Source: an uncultured Oscillospiraceae bacterium (GTDB lineage Bacteria; Bacillota; Clostridia; Oscillospirales; Acutalibacteraceae). Taken from it: a DNA stretch of 16,868 bases. This document shows positions 1 to 7,555 of the stretch, one piece after another. The notes under the pieces are model-generated. The model saw only the letters and a list, made by a program, of their open reading frames with translations, did no database searches and had not been told where the DNA came from. The stretch spans positions 1 through 16,868 of the forward strand of contig URNF01000031.1 in NCBI GenBank assembly GCA_900549155.1, written 5' to 3'. Numbering within the stretch: the first letter of the stretch is position 1; every line of letters starts with the position of its first letter. Position numbers and translations under genes: made by a program.

Positions 1-1215
1 GTCAGGCTCACCCGCCTGCGCCGCTTGGATCTCAAAGTCCGCGCTGCATGCGCCGTCGCTGTAGACAACGGTCAATGTGTGTTTCCCGACGGAGAGCGTG
101 TCGAGAAATTCCTTTTTCAACGTGACGACCGTCGAGCCGGAAACCACGGTATACTGCTCTGCTGCAACTGTACTGTCGTCAACCTTTACAGCGGAGAACT
201 TGGAAAGGTCGCCGTTTGCACGGAACGTCAGCGTGCCGTCGGTATTTTTCGCCCACGCACTGTTCGCACCCTCGACGATCGCATAAGTGGCAGCAGGCGC
301 GCCCGCCTTTGCCGTTATCGGATCCATAAACTCCCACGCGGTGAGGGTCTTGCCGTCGTCGCTCACATGGAATTTACCGTCATACGTCGTGCCGCCAAGT
401 GTGAAGGTGACCCCGCTGCCCTCTCGGATGAAATGCTTTTCATCGGCAAAGTCCTTTGAAAACACATAGCCGTCCTTCGCTTTCAGCACAATGCTGTACC
501 AATATTCGCCGCCTGCGATCGGTGCACGGGGCGCGTCTGTGCTTTTGATCACGTCATTCAGCGTGCCGCCCGCTTCCCACGCTTCCTCGACGATATCATA
601 CTGATCTGCGGCGGGCTTTGCCGTAAAGCTGACAGGGGCCGACGCGTCAAGCGTCTTGTTGACGCCGACAACGGAAACGGCGGTGATCACCTTGTCGGCG
701 GTGTCCTCGGGAAGATCGATCGCATAGATGCCGTAAATGTTCAGCCGCGTGCTCATCTCTTTCACTCCAAGATTCGTATTCCTGCCCGGCACACCCCATT
801 CATGATCACCGACGGAAACAACAGTGCTGTCGTCGTTGATAAAATAACCGCTGTCCGTGGTGAGCACGATGTTATAGCTATAGTGATGTCCCGCTTCAAA
901 CTTTGTGATCCGCTTGTCTTCCGCGAGGGACGCCATTTTGGCTGGATCGGAATACCAATACCGTCCCGTTCCCGTCCAGACGCTGCCCGCCTCTTTTTGT
1001 TCAAGTTCACGCCAATATTCAAAAGCGACGGAGCAGTTGCCCTCGGTGACCTTTGCCGTTGCGCGCGGGGTGTCTCCTGCTTTATAGTCCACGTGGGTGT
1101 AGCTGACATGAATGCGCGGAATATAGTGGATATCGGCAAGTGCCGCGAGCGGCACAAGCGCCATCACCATGCACAGTGCAAGGAAAACGGTCAACAGTTT
1201 TGATGTTCTTTTCAT
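1..1215 (-). CDS. Secreted protein with X2-like Ig domain, 3' part beyond window
   Basis: An open frame of 405 codons runs off the left edge without a stop. The ATG at 1215 is preceded by GAAAGGGG about five bases upstream. Residues 1-27 form a signal peptide: a basic start (MKRTSK), a hydrophobic core (LLTVFLALCMVMALVPL) and an AALA cleavage motif. The middle has no family I can name but is rich in Tyr, Trp and Gly, like extracellular beta-sandwich modules. Residues about 325-395 (TDGTLTFRANGDLSKF ... GKHTLTVVYSDG) look like the X2-type immunoglobulin-like module common in Firmicutes surface proteins. The gene follows the split membrane-protein gene by 35 bases, so it may share its transcript. 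A 6-bp hairpin (1229-1244) sits just upstream of the ribosome binding site. Secretion is well supported; the role, perhaps surface binding or adhesion, is inferred. A C-terminal anchor, if present, lies outside the window. Confidence 0.85.
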   Translation of the reverse strand, partial: MKRTSKLLTVFLALCMVMALVPLAALADIHYIPRIHVSYTHVDYKAGDTPRATAKVTEGNCSVAFEYWRELEQKEAGSVWTGTGRYWYSDPAKMASLAEDKRITKFEAGHHYSYNIVLTTDSGYFINDDSTVVSVGDHEWGVPGRNTNLGVKEMSTRLNIYGIYAIDLPEDTADKVITAVSVVGVNKTLDASAPVSFTAKPAADQYDIVEEAWEAGGTLNDVIKSTDAPRAPIAGGEYWYSIVLKAKDGYVFSKDFADEKHFIREGSGVTFTLGGTTYDGKFHVSDDGKTLTAWEFMDPITAKAGAPAATYAIVEGANSAWAKNTDGTLTFRANGDLSKFSAVKVDDSTVAAEQYTVVSGSTVVTLKKEFLDTLSVGKHTLTVVYSDGACSADFEIQAAQAGEPD

Positions 1216-1250
1216 GATAGCCCCTTTCTACAGCATTTGCTGTACATGAA

Positions 1251-2700
1251 TCAACCGTCTACTGTCGTATATGCGAATGTGAAATCGCTGATCTTCGGCG
1301 CGCTCCAGGTGTTAAAGCTCAACTCCTCGGACGGTATCGTCAGGGTGTATATAGCAGTAGTGCCCTTTACGACAAGCCGATCGAGATCGAATTTCTTGCC
1401 GAAAAGCCGACTGTCGCCGTCCGTCACCGTGAGGTCGACATTCGTCAAGTCGACATCTGCGTTCGTGCCGTTGGAAACATACAGCGTGAGCTGCAGATTG
1501 TTGTTGATGTCCATATACATCTCCGTCACCTTGCACATCACGGCGTCGTCATAAAAGATCGTCGTGTTGTCGATGTCAAACGGGATGAAGAACTTTGCCC
1601 AGGCAAAGCCCTGCGCCTTTGCCTCGCGACCGTCATAGGTCGATCCGGCATCGGCGTATTTTTCCTGCAGGCGCGCGGACATCCTCGTTCCATTCGATCT
1701 TCCAGCCGTCGGCGCCGCGCGTCATGATCGTGGACAGGTATACCGATTTTTCCTTTTCGGCGGGATAATTTGTCGGGATCTGATAATACAGCGCCGTGAA
1801 CCACACGCTGTCGCCGTCCTCCGCCGCGATGGCAATGAGGCTTTTGCCGTATGCCTTAAAGGTGTCATAAGACGTGTTGTAGTATTGATCGACAGCGGCG
1901 CTTTCCGTGTTGCGGAACAGTTTTTCAAAGGCGCTTCTGTCGTTTCCAGCATATGCGATCAGCTTATCGGTCAAGGTCTTTGCGGCTTCTTTCACATCCG
2001 CTTCACTGCTGACAATGACATCTTTGCTGTCGGACGCATTGCTGCCGTCGGACGGTGTGTCGGGCGTCTTTGTTTTGTCTTCGTCAGTCCAATGATCGGT
2101 CTGTGCGGTGTCCTCTTTCGGGCTTTCACCGTCAATCGTGCCGTAAACGGTCGGCACGCCAAGGTTCGAAAGAATACAGACGACCAGCCCGCAAACGACC
2201 AGTCCGCTTGCAAAGCCCGCAAGCCCTTTGCCGTTTCTTTCGGGGTTTTTGCCTTTTGTCACGCCATTCTTTATGCCGAGCAGCATGGAGTTCTCCCCCG
2301 ACACCGCCGACACAAACAGCAGCAGGAAAAGCGCCGGCACAAAGGCATACGGCAGGAAAAGCGCGATCACCGCTGCGGCGAGAAAGAACCACAATGCGGG
2401 CGGTTTCAGACACACCATGCCGAAAAGCGCGGTTTTGAGCCGACCGCCGATCCCGCCGCGTTTTATCTCCGAGATCAGATTGCTGACCGCCGTGATGAGG
2501 AAATAGAAAAACAGCGCGGCAAAGATCTGATTGACCGTGTTGTTATGGGAAAACAGCGTGTCGGCAAAAAAGGCGGTGATCACCGCCGAGGCAAGCGACA
2601 TCACCAGCTTCACGATCAGGGACGGCAAAAACCGTTTGCCCTCATAGGAGCGCAGCATGCCGTAAAGTGCGTTTGTGAGGATCTCTTTTATCTTTTTCAT
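1251..2700 (-). pseudogene. Polytopic membrane protein with exported Ig-like C-terminus, split by a frameshift
   Basis: Two overlapping frames read as one protein of about 480 residues. The first part starts at ATG 2700 (GAGGTGA ahead of it; a GTG at 2709 is the alternative). It has four or five membrane segments, at roughly residues 27-47, 57-77, 102-137 (probably two) and 160-180. An exported, Asp/Ser/Thr-rich linker and a globular domain follow, ending in WKIEWNEDV. That frame then reads into a short nonsense tail and stops at 1633. The other frame continues the sense (ARLQEKYADAGSTYDG) into a beta-rich domain of about 140 residues that resembles DUF4352/FxLYD-type Ig-like domains, with a stop at 1251. 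Adding one CG to the CGCGCGC run at 1671-1677 restores a single frame reading V-R-A-R-L-Q-E. The ATG at 1682 has no properly spaced ribosome binding site, so separate translation of the second half is unlikely. Function is unknown. It could be a true mutation, phase variation or a sequencing error. Confidence 0.75.
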
Positions 2701-2710
2701 TCTGCTCACC

Positions 2711-3460
2711 TCACAAAACGGCTTTCAGCACGGCGACCAAGACCGCCGCGCAGATGTTGACAAGCAGCGCGATCGCAACACCGCGCAGCACCCTTTTCGC
2801 CGACGGCTTAGCCCGCTCCCCTTTTTCGCCGTCGGGCAGTTCAAAGCCGATCTCGCCTGTCAGCATTTTCGCGATATGCGTCCTGTTTTCCGCAGTCTTG
2901 GCAAACGAATGGACATACACCCGCTCTTTTGCCGTCACCTTGTCAAACAGGCTGCCGAAAAATGCATAGCCCTCTTCGGCGTTCGTGACCGTCACGCTGC
3001 GGTTGCACGTTTTGTCGCGGTATTGTGCGCTCAAAACGCCGTTTTCGAGCGCAACATTCATCGCCGCTGCAAGATACTGCTTGGCAATCGCATAGGAAAC
3101 GGGCCCCGCGACCGTCAGCTCTCCGTGCTTGGCGTTCATCATCAGCCATGCGCCGTCAAACGGGATGAAATAGACATCCGTGCTGCCGCTTTCCTCTTTT
3201 AGTTCAGCGTGCAGACACGTTTCGGGCGCAAACAGCGCTTTCACAAAAGTGCCCATCGCCTTTGTCGGCTGCAGCGTGTCGTCCGCCATGCCCAGTTCTT
3301 TCAGGATGCTGTCTGTCTCGCTCAAAGCATCCGCAGGCAGAGCGTTCAGCAGTTCTTCGGTGTCGGGAGTAATTTCGTTCATCGGTGAAATGTCGTTGTA
3401 TGCAAGACCCGCCATCTCGCCGAGCCGTTTTATCATGAGATAATTCAGCTGAAATTTCAT
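2711..3460 (-). CDS. Tail-anchored membrane protein, function unknown
   Basis: This 249-residue protein is soluble and mixed alpha/beta over its first ~220 residues. It ends in one hydrophobic helix (about 224-249, VLRGVAIALLVNICAAVLVA) preceded by a basic stretch (RAKPSAKR), the pattern of a C-terminal tail anchor with the body in the cytoplasm. The start ATG overlaps the stop of the upstream gene as ATGA (3457-3460), so translation is probably coupled. The downstream membrane-protein gene starts 10 bases after its stop. I recognise no family. Tail-anchored partners next to multi-pass and single-pass membrane proteins suggest an envelope-associated complex, but that is inference. The coding frame is convincing because codon use and hydropathy are coherent throughout. 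Confidence 0.8.
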   Translation of the reverse strand: MKFQLNYLMIKRLGEMAGLAYNDISPMNEITPDTEELLNALPADALSETDSILKELGMADDTLQPTKAMGTFVKALFAPETCLHAELKEESGSTDVYFIPFDGAWLMMNAKHGELTVAGPVSYAIAKQYLAAAMNVALENGVLSAQYRDKTCNRSVTVTNAEEGYAFFGSLFDKVTAKERVYVHSFAKTAENRTHIAKMLTGEIGFELPDGEKGERAKPSAKRVLRGVAIALLVNICAAVLVAVLKAVL

Positions 3461-4668
3461 TTTGCTCCCCCCTTACCCGCATAAAAGCGTTCGATCAGTT
3501 TTCTGTAGTTTTCAAGTCCTCTTTCTGCGCTGCCGTTGCCTTTTATCAGCGCATCCTCTGCCGTGTCGCCGAAGCCCATGAGGAACTCGCCGATCCCCAT
3601 CCCCTCTTCGCCGAACACAGCGTCATAGAGGTCGCCGTTATTCTCGGCAAGCAGAATATCCTCGGCGTCTACGAGGTTCTTGATATTATCGCCGTAGTCA
3701 CCGTTCATCATCTTGTCGGCAAGCTCGCCGCAGCTCATTGCCTTGCCGCCGAACACGGCATCCATAGTACCCTCGGCGCGGGTATCGGACGACGCCGTGT
3801 GCGCAAGATCAAGGAAGTAGTCAAACAGGCTTTCGGCGTTGTTGCCGGCATTGACCATATCTGCCGCTGCGCTCCCCTTGAAAATCTCGGCGGTCGCAAT
3901 GTCCCATATGGCAAGGCTCGGGTCTGCCTTTGTCGCCTTGCCCATAAGCTGTCCTGCACCGAAGGAGCCTGCTCCTCTCACCAGCGCTTCCCGCCAGTTT
4001 CCTGTCTCGCCGTATACATCTGCGGCTTTCTGCAGCGCTTTGGAAACGCCCACGCCGGCGTCAAACAGCTCGCCGTATTTGCCGAATTTATCAAAGATCT
4101 GCAAGCTGGACAGCTTATCGAGATTTTCCAGTATCGCCCTGTTCCTGTCCGTCGCTTTGAGCATTTTGTTATAGTCGACGGTGATAAGTCCCCAGCATAT
4201 TTTGAACTTGATGGGATCGGGATCGGGCGCCCCGTCATATTTACCGCCCGAAAAACCGAGGATCGACAAGAGGAACAACAACAGCAAAAACGCCGTGCCG
4301 CCCATGCCCAAAAGCCGTTTCAGCCAGCCGACAGGGTCTTTCATCAGGTCTTCGAATGTCGGGCTGCCGTCGTATTCACCGAGTCTGCTGTTTGTGGAGT
4401 CGTCCACGTCCTTGTCGGTGGAGGCAACGCTGCCCTTATAGTCGCCGCTGCTTTTGAGATTCCAGTGCGATGTGTAATTCTTCACCTCGCCGCTCATGGC
4501 GGCGACCGCGTCGCCGTAGGACCTGAAATACGGCTTGCCGTTGTCGTCAAGCGTGGGCGTCAGCGCATCGTTTTTGTTGATCAGCGTGTCGAGCAGCGTA
4601 TAGGTCGTGCTGCCCTGGTCATGGTGTCCAAGGGCAAAGCCCCTGCCGTCCACTTTGTGATCCGCCAC
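3457..4668 (-). CDS. Single-pass membrane protein, probably missing its native 5' end
   Basis: The frame is coherent from about 4715 to the TGA at 3457. Counting from a GTG at 4668, an N-terminal region of ~120 residues precedes one strong membrane helix (about 124-140, GTAFLLLLFLLSILGFSGG). A helical, Gly/Ala/Asp-rich domain of ~260 residues follows and ends GKGGAK. No family is recognised. The start is uncertain: the GTG lacks a convincing ribosome binding site, and the protein-like signal (FDGVSQLGV) extends a little upstream of it. The frame stays open to an ATG at 5106, but that stretch runs through a hairpin-rich repeat and into the 3' end of the next gene, so it is not believable coding sequence. 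The simplest reading is a gene whose 5' end was replaced by the repeat at 4724-5013, leaving a truncated or silent gene. It overlaps the next gene by ATGA. Confidence 0.55.
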   Translation of the reverse strand: MADHKVDGRGFALGHHDQGSTTYTLLDTLINKNDALTPTLDDNGKPYFRSYGDAVAAMSGEVKNYTSHWNLKSSGDYKGSVASTDKDVDDSTNSRLGEYDGSPTFEDLMKDPVGWLKRLLGMGGTAFLLLLFLLSILGFSGGKYDGAPDPDPIKFKICWGLITVDYNKMLKATDRNRAILENLDKLSSLQIFDKFGKYGELFDAGVGVSKALQKAADVYGETGNWREALVRGAGSFGAGQLMGKATKADPSLAIWDIATAEIFKGSAAADMVNAGNNAESLFDYFLDLAHTASSDTRAEGTMDAVFGGKAMSCGELADKMMNGDYGDNIKNLVDAEDILLAENNGDLYDAVFGEEGMGIGEFLMGFGDTAEDALIKGNGSAERGLENYRKLIERFYAGKGGAK

Positions 4669-4723
4669 CCCAAGCTGCGAAACGCCATCGAAAATTTCAT
4701 TCCGCCCGTGACAGAAAAATGAC

Positions 4724-4755
4724 AAATCGGCAGGCTCAAAAGAGCCTGCCGATTT
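4724..4755 (-). terminator. Perfect 14-bp hairpin, terminator-like
   Basis: Arms at 4724-4737 and 4742-4755 pair perfectly around a 4-base loop (CGGCAGGCTC on the plus strand). Read on the minus strand, the stem is followed by GATTTGTCATTTTT, which could serve as a U-rich tract. Transcripts coming from the lipoprotein gene at 5030 would meet it, so it may stop or weaken expression of the truncated gene to its left. A near copy of the same hairpin lies at 4982-5013. Confidence 0.5.
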
Positions 4756-4789
4756 CAGCGTGTCAAAAAACTTGTTTTTTGACACGCTG
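4756..4789. repeat. Perfect 16-bp inverted repeat
   Basis: Arms at 4756-4771 (CAGCGTGTCAAAAAAC) and 4774-4789 are exact inverse complements separated by two bases. It lies directly between the 4724-4755 hairpin and the left end of the MITE-like element. Its TGTCAAAAAA core resembles the terminal inverted repeat of that element (right end TGTCAAAAAAGTC on the minus strand), so it may derive from the same family or from an earlier insertion. Confidence 0.7.
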
Positions 4790-4791
4790 TG

Positions 4792-4980
4792 AGGCTGTCT
4801 AAAAACCGCAGGAGCAAGGAAACCGCCCCCGTCGGCGTATATGACATACGCTAGGGGGCGGTTGACGCAGACAGCAAAAGCGTGCGTTTCAAAGAAACGC
4901 TCTTTTCTGTTTTTATAACTTTTGCAGACGCCTTTTAGCATGAATGCGCTTTTGCGTCCTGCGGACTTTTTTGACAGTCT
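4792..4980. mobile_element. MITE-like element, 189 bp, with imperfect terminal inverted repeats
   Basis: The ends match each other as imperfect inverted repeats. 4792-4817 reads AGGCTGTCTAAAAACCGCAG and onward; the complement of 4952-4980 begins AGACTGTCAAAAAAGTCCGC and continues CAGGA-GCAA-like. Inside are a long hairpin with arms at 4821-4830 and 4854-4863 (CCGCCCCC/GGGGGCGG) enclosing a smaller GCGTAT/ATACGC stem, and a GCGTTTC/GAAACGC stem at 4884-4900. There is no transposase gene. One frame through the element is open but reads as a low-complexity, non-protein-like peptide. I see no clear target-site duplication. From memory, similar peptides turn up as spurious translations in gut Clostridia, which would fit a dispersed repeat. 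It sits between a lipoprotein gene and a gene lacking its 5' end. Confidence 0.55.
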
Positions 4981-4981
4981 G

Positions 4982-5013
4982 AAAGCGGCAAGCTCAAAAG
5001 AGCCTGCCGCTTT
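4982..5013 (-). terminator. 14-bp hairpin just after the lipoprotein gene
   Basis: Arms at 4982-4995 and 5000-5013 pair with one mismatch around AAAA. It lies 17 bases past the stop of the lipoprotein gene that ends at 5030. The U-tract on the minus strand is weak (GCTTTCAGACTG). It is nearly the same sequence as the 4724-4755 hairpin, so the two bracket the MITE-like element. Confidence 0.45.
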
Positions 5014-5029
5014 GCGTTCACAAGCTTCG

Positions 5030-5716
5030 TCACGGCAGATCTGCCGGGTTGACGGATGCCAGTCTCGACGGACATCCGTCCCGCGAAACGATGCGTTTGC
5101 TTTCAACGATCATGTCTTTTTTGGAATGCAACTCTCCCGCAAAGGAATAGCAAATTTCCATGACCGTGCCATCATCCAAAAGGCTGTATGACGGTGTTCT
5201 GCTCGACAACTGAAAAAGAAATTCGCAGGTCGGGTCGATCCGACAGACATCTTCAGCAGTGCTGACACCCGCCTCTATTGCGTCAAAATCGTCCGCCTTT
5301 TTCAACGCAGAGAGGTGCGCTGTAAAGTAAACAACGTCGTCGACCGTCCCGTCGGGGGCTGTAGAGCTGCACCAAAAAACATAGAAATATCCGCCCTCTT
5401 TCACTTTGTAAACAGAATAGCCGTTCTTCCGAAGACACGCTATCGGATAACTCCGATGCACCTCCCGCATCGTCAGGCTTCTTGTGTCATCGGCTGTGCC
5501 GAAAACACCTTCTTCATGCAGCGAAGTGTTCGCAAAAAAGGCTTCCAGCTCCTTCAAAGGATATTCCGTCGTGAGAACGGCGGAAAGCGGAGCGTCGTCG
5601 TCCGCCGAAAAGCCGCTCACATTTTTATAACTTGTCGGTTCTGCCTTGCCGTTTCGACAAGCCGTGAAAAGAAGCAAAACCGTTGTGAGGATCGCAAGCG
5701 CTTTCATGTGCTTCAT
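5030..5716 (-). CDS. Putative lipoprotein, function unknown
   Basis: This 228-residue protein begins MKHMKALAILTTVLLLFTAC, a lipoprotein signal peptide with Cys20 as the likely lipidated residue. The -3 position is Phe, which is tolerated but not ideal. The mature part is an alpha/beta domain with several Cys and a Tyr/Phe-rich strand pattern (GGYFYVFWCSS, VVYFTAHL). No family is recognised. The ATG at 5716 has AAGGGAG about ten bases upstream; ATG 5707 is an alternative. Its first 92 bases overlap, in another frame, the end of the upstream membrane-protein gene, so the two are probably coupled. As an exported anchored protein at the end of an immunity-type gene string, it could protect against a toxin acting outside the membrane, but this is inference only. 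Confidence 0.8.
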   Translation of the reverse strand: MKHMKALAILTTVLLLFTACRNGKAEPTSYKNVSGFSADDDAPLSAVLTTEYPLKELEAFFANTSLHEEGVFGTADDTRSLTMREVHRSYPIACLRKNGYSVYKVKEGGYFYVFWCSSTAPDGTVDDVVYFTAHLSALKKADDFDAIEAGVSTAEDVCRIDPTCEFLFQLSSRTPSYSLLDDGTVMEICYSFAGELHSKKDMIVESKRIVSRDGCPSRLASVNPADLP

Positions 5717-6344
5717 GGTTTTTCGCTCCCTTCTCCAGGCATTTTACGGCGACCGCGCGCAGCAACTGCATGCTCGGAATACTCAAAACAAGGGAAAGTG
5801 TGAAAAGTGCTGTCGCCAACACGGTAAGCCCTGTCTTTTGTGACTGTCCGTGCAAAAAGAAAGCTGCTGCCGCCACGCCGCATGCGCCCCCAAGCAGCGG
5901 CAGCCAAGCCGCCCTTTTGCCGCCGCTTTTTTCGGCGAACTTCCCGTTTCGGATGTTGCGCAGCGTGATGCATGAAAAGGCAGCGATACAAGCGGCAAGC
6001 AAAAGCGAAAAGGTCAAAAGCAGCAGCGGATGCGGTCCGATCTGTAAAGTGATCACCAAATAGGCAGCCGCATTGAGCAGTATGGCGGCATGCAAATAAA
6101 ACACGCCGTCACACAAAAAGCGCGCCATCCTGTCCGCGGAAAGCCTCACGATCAGCGTTATAAACAAAGCACTTGTTATCGCGGCAGCAGCGCACAAAAG
6201 CGCCGTCTGCCCCTTTGAACCCCCGCCGACAAAACACAAAACCGCGCTGAAAAGCCATATGCAGAGAAGCCGCTTTATGCACTGCGATTTACAAAAAGGC
6301 ACAAAGCCGAAATTGATAAACTCCTCCATGCGTTCCCTATTCAT
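5625..6344 (-). CDS. Six-helix integral membrane protein, function unknown
   Basis: About 239 residues with roughly six hydrophobic segments in pairs (CIKRLLCIWLFSAVLCFVGG near residue 22; TALLCAAAAITSALFITLIV; LHAAILLNAAAYLVITL; LLLLTFSLLLAACIAAFSCI; LLGGACGVAAAAFFL; LTVLATALFTLSLVLSIPSM). The start at 6344 is preceded by AAAGGGG with good spacing; the ATG at 6347 is slightly too close. The last ~30 residues (KNHEAHESACDPHNGF and onward) are hydrophilic and lie entirely inside the overlap with the lipoprotein gene. They look unlike the rest of the protein and may be a stop-loss extension. I recognise no family. Position in the immunity string suggests a membrane-embedded protective or accessory protein. 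Confidence 0.75.
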   Translation of the reverse strand: MNRERMEEFINFGFVPFCKSQCIKRLLCIWLFSAVLCFVGGGSKGQTALLCAAAAITSALFITLIVRLSADRMARFLCDGVFYLHAAILLNAAAYLVITLQIGPHPLLLLTFSLLLAACIAAFSCITLRNIRNGKFAEKSGGKRAAWLPLLGGACGVAAAAFFLHGQSQKTGLTVLATALFTLSLVLSIPSMQLLRAVAVKCLEKGAKNHEAHESACDPHNGFASFHGLSKRQGRTDKL

Positions 6345-6377
6345 CATTAGCCCCTTTCAGCATTCACCCGACACAGC

Positions 6378-6617
6378 TCATGCGTCCAGGTCTACATAAA
6401 AAACAAGGTCTGTCTCGCTGCTTTCGAGCGGCAAACCGCAATCCTGCGTGTGCAGATGTGTAAATCCTAAATTTTTCTTGCCGGCATTGTCTGCTTTGAA
6501 TTGTTTGATCCTCTTTTGAAAATCCGTCAGAGAATTCACCAAAATTTCCAACTCATTGCTGTTCAGCAGCACCTCAACACTCTTAACCGGTTTATTTCTT
6601 TTAGTATACGCTTTCAC
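6378..6617 (-). CDS. Small putative immunity protein (79 aa)
   Basis: The start is GTG 6617, supported by GGGGGTGA four bases upstream. The protein has a beta-alpha pattern: a basic N-terminus, a strand (SVEVLLNSNELEILVNSL), a helix, then HLHTQDCG followed by SSETDLVFYVDLDA. The His-X-His in mid-protein and the acidic strand at the end recall Imm32-like proteins, one of which is encoded at 9005-9298, but the match is by eye and weak. It follows the 160-residue gene by 16 bases. Confidence 0.65.
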   Translation of the reverse strand: MKAYTKRNKPVKSVEVLLNSNELEILVNSLTDFQKRIKQFKADNAGKKNLGFTHLHTQDCGLPLESSETDLVFYVDLDA

Positions 6618-6633
6618 ACGTTCACCCCCGCTG

Positions 6634-7113
6634 TCAGAAATATTGTCTGTAGGCTCTTTGCTCCGTCAGACGGTAATGCCTGTCCCACTTTTTCCTGTAA
6701 GGCGACAATCCGTTTCGGAAAAAGGCACGCAGCGCTGAAGAGCGCTTGTCGGCGATGATCAGAGGGAGCATGTGGCAGGCGTCCGTCAGATCATAGGCGC
6801 GTTCAGGCTCTCCGTTTTCCAAAGCACGCACAATGTCCGTGCACAGATCGGCAAGCAGCCGACATATGTTGGGATTTGTCAACGGGTGATGGGCTGTATA
6901 GACATTGTTGTGATATACAAAATACCACTTCTGCGCATCTATCCCCTCAACGGCTGCGAGTGCCTTGCGCACCTGATTGTCCTCGGACGATGCCTGCTTT
7001 TCAAGCACGCCAATAAGCTTCTGCAATATCTCCCTGTTGACAGGATTTGCGATGTCGTTACGTATGAGCGTCAAAGCATAGGCAATATCATACAGGTCGT
7101 TTTGTTCAATCAT
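6634..7113 (-). CDS. Helical hypothetical protein, putative immunity
   Basis: ATG 7113 has GGAGG five bases upstream and is preferred to the in-frame GTG at 7128. The 159-residue product is mostly helical (IAYALTLIRNDIANPVNREI, LAALE-like repeats of Leu) with a central WYFVYHNNVYTAHHPLTNPN segment. It ends in a basic, Tyr/Arg-rich tail (YRKKWDRHYRLTEQRAYRQYF). No signal peptide or membrane helix, so it is cytoplasmic. Family unknown; size, context and lack of enzyme motifs fit a proteinaceous toxin inhibitor. Confidence 0.75.
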   Translation of the reverse strand: MIEQNDLYDIAYALTLIRNDIANPVNREILQKLIGVLEKQASSEDNQVRKALAAVEGIDAQKWYFVYHNNVYTAHHPLTNPNICRLLADLCTDIVRALENGEPERAYDLTDACHMLPLIIADKRSSALRAFFRNGLSPYRKKWDRHYRLTEQRAYRQYF

Positions 7114-7150
7114 GATGTCCTCCGTCACCGTGCGGCTTCATGCATTGCCG

Positions 7151-7510
7151 TCAGAATATGTCTCTGATCCAAAAAAGGTGCGGCGGCTCCGCCTTTTCGC
7201 CCGTCAGCTTCAGAACATTCGCCGCCATCGTTCTGACGTTTTCCCATTTCGGAGAGTGCAGGAGCGCGTCCTCTGTCCAGTCCTGCCGTTCGAAAGACAG
7301 AAACATCCGATCGATCTCTTTCACGTTTTCGGCAACCGTTCCCGAAATGATCTGCTGTGCTTCCAGAGTCGGCAAAAGCGGCAGGATCTCTTCGACACAA
7401 AATGCGATCTCATCCGGGCGACACGCCTGCGCCGGAATTGCAGAAAGCTGAACATCGGCAGGCGCAGCGACCAATTTTATCGTTTCTATAAGCTTTTGAT
7501 AGTTATGCAT
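7151..7510 (-). CDS. Small helical acidic protein, putative immunity
   Basis: A 119-residue soluble protein starting MHNYQKLIETIKLVAAPADV. A short beta/turn part (PDEIAFCVEEILPLLPTLEA) is followed by helices and a Trp-containing C-terminal half (WTEDALLHSPKWENVRTMAA, then a Lys/Pro/Leu tail). I have an impression of similar small proteins in Clostridia immunity loci but cannot name the family. The gap to the next gene leftwards is 37 bases. The upstream DUF2812-like gene ends 45 bases before its start. Confidence 0.7.
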   Translation of the reverse strand: MHNYQKLIETIKLVAAPADVQLSAIPAQACRPDEIAFCVEEILPLLPTLEAQQIISGTVAENVKEIDRMFLSFERQDWTEDALLHSPKWENVRTMAANVLKLTGEKAEPPHLFWIRDIF

Positions 7511-7555
7511 GGTATATGGTATTCCTCACAATATAACAGAACACAATCGCTTTTC

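Noticed and set aside
1251..1682. Independent 143-residue gene starting at ATG 1682
   Set aside because: There is no spaced ribosome binding site. The sequence continues the upstream protein once a CG unit is restored, so it is treated as the second half of a split gene.
1885..2760. 291-codon open frame on the plus strand
   Set aside because: It is antisense to a coherent membrane-protein gene. Its product is Arg/His/Gln-rich, with no protein-like hydropathy and no good ribosome binding site.
4585..4700. Short frame starting MKFSMAF at ATG 4700 with GGGCGGA ahead of it
   Set aside because: It ends after a few dozen codons, is in a different frame from the main gene, and would need a frameshift to matter.
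3799..4722. 307-codon open frame on the plus strand
   Set aside because: It is opposite the 3457-4668 gene. The translation looks like a complement of coding sequence and has no supported start.
4724..5013. CRISPR array
   Set aside because: The hairpin repeats are few, unequal in spacing and lack regular spacers; no cas-like gene is present.
4669..5106. N-terminal extension of the 3457 gene up to ATG 5106
   Set aside because: It reads through hairpins and inverted repeats and into the end of the lipoprotein gene; the peptide is not protein-like.
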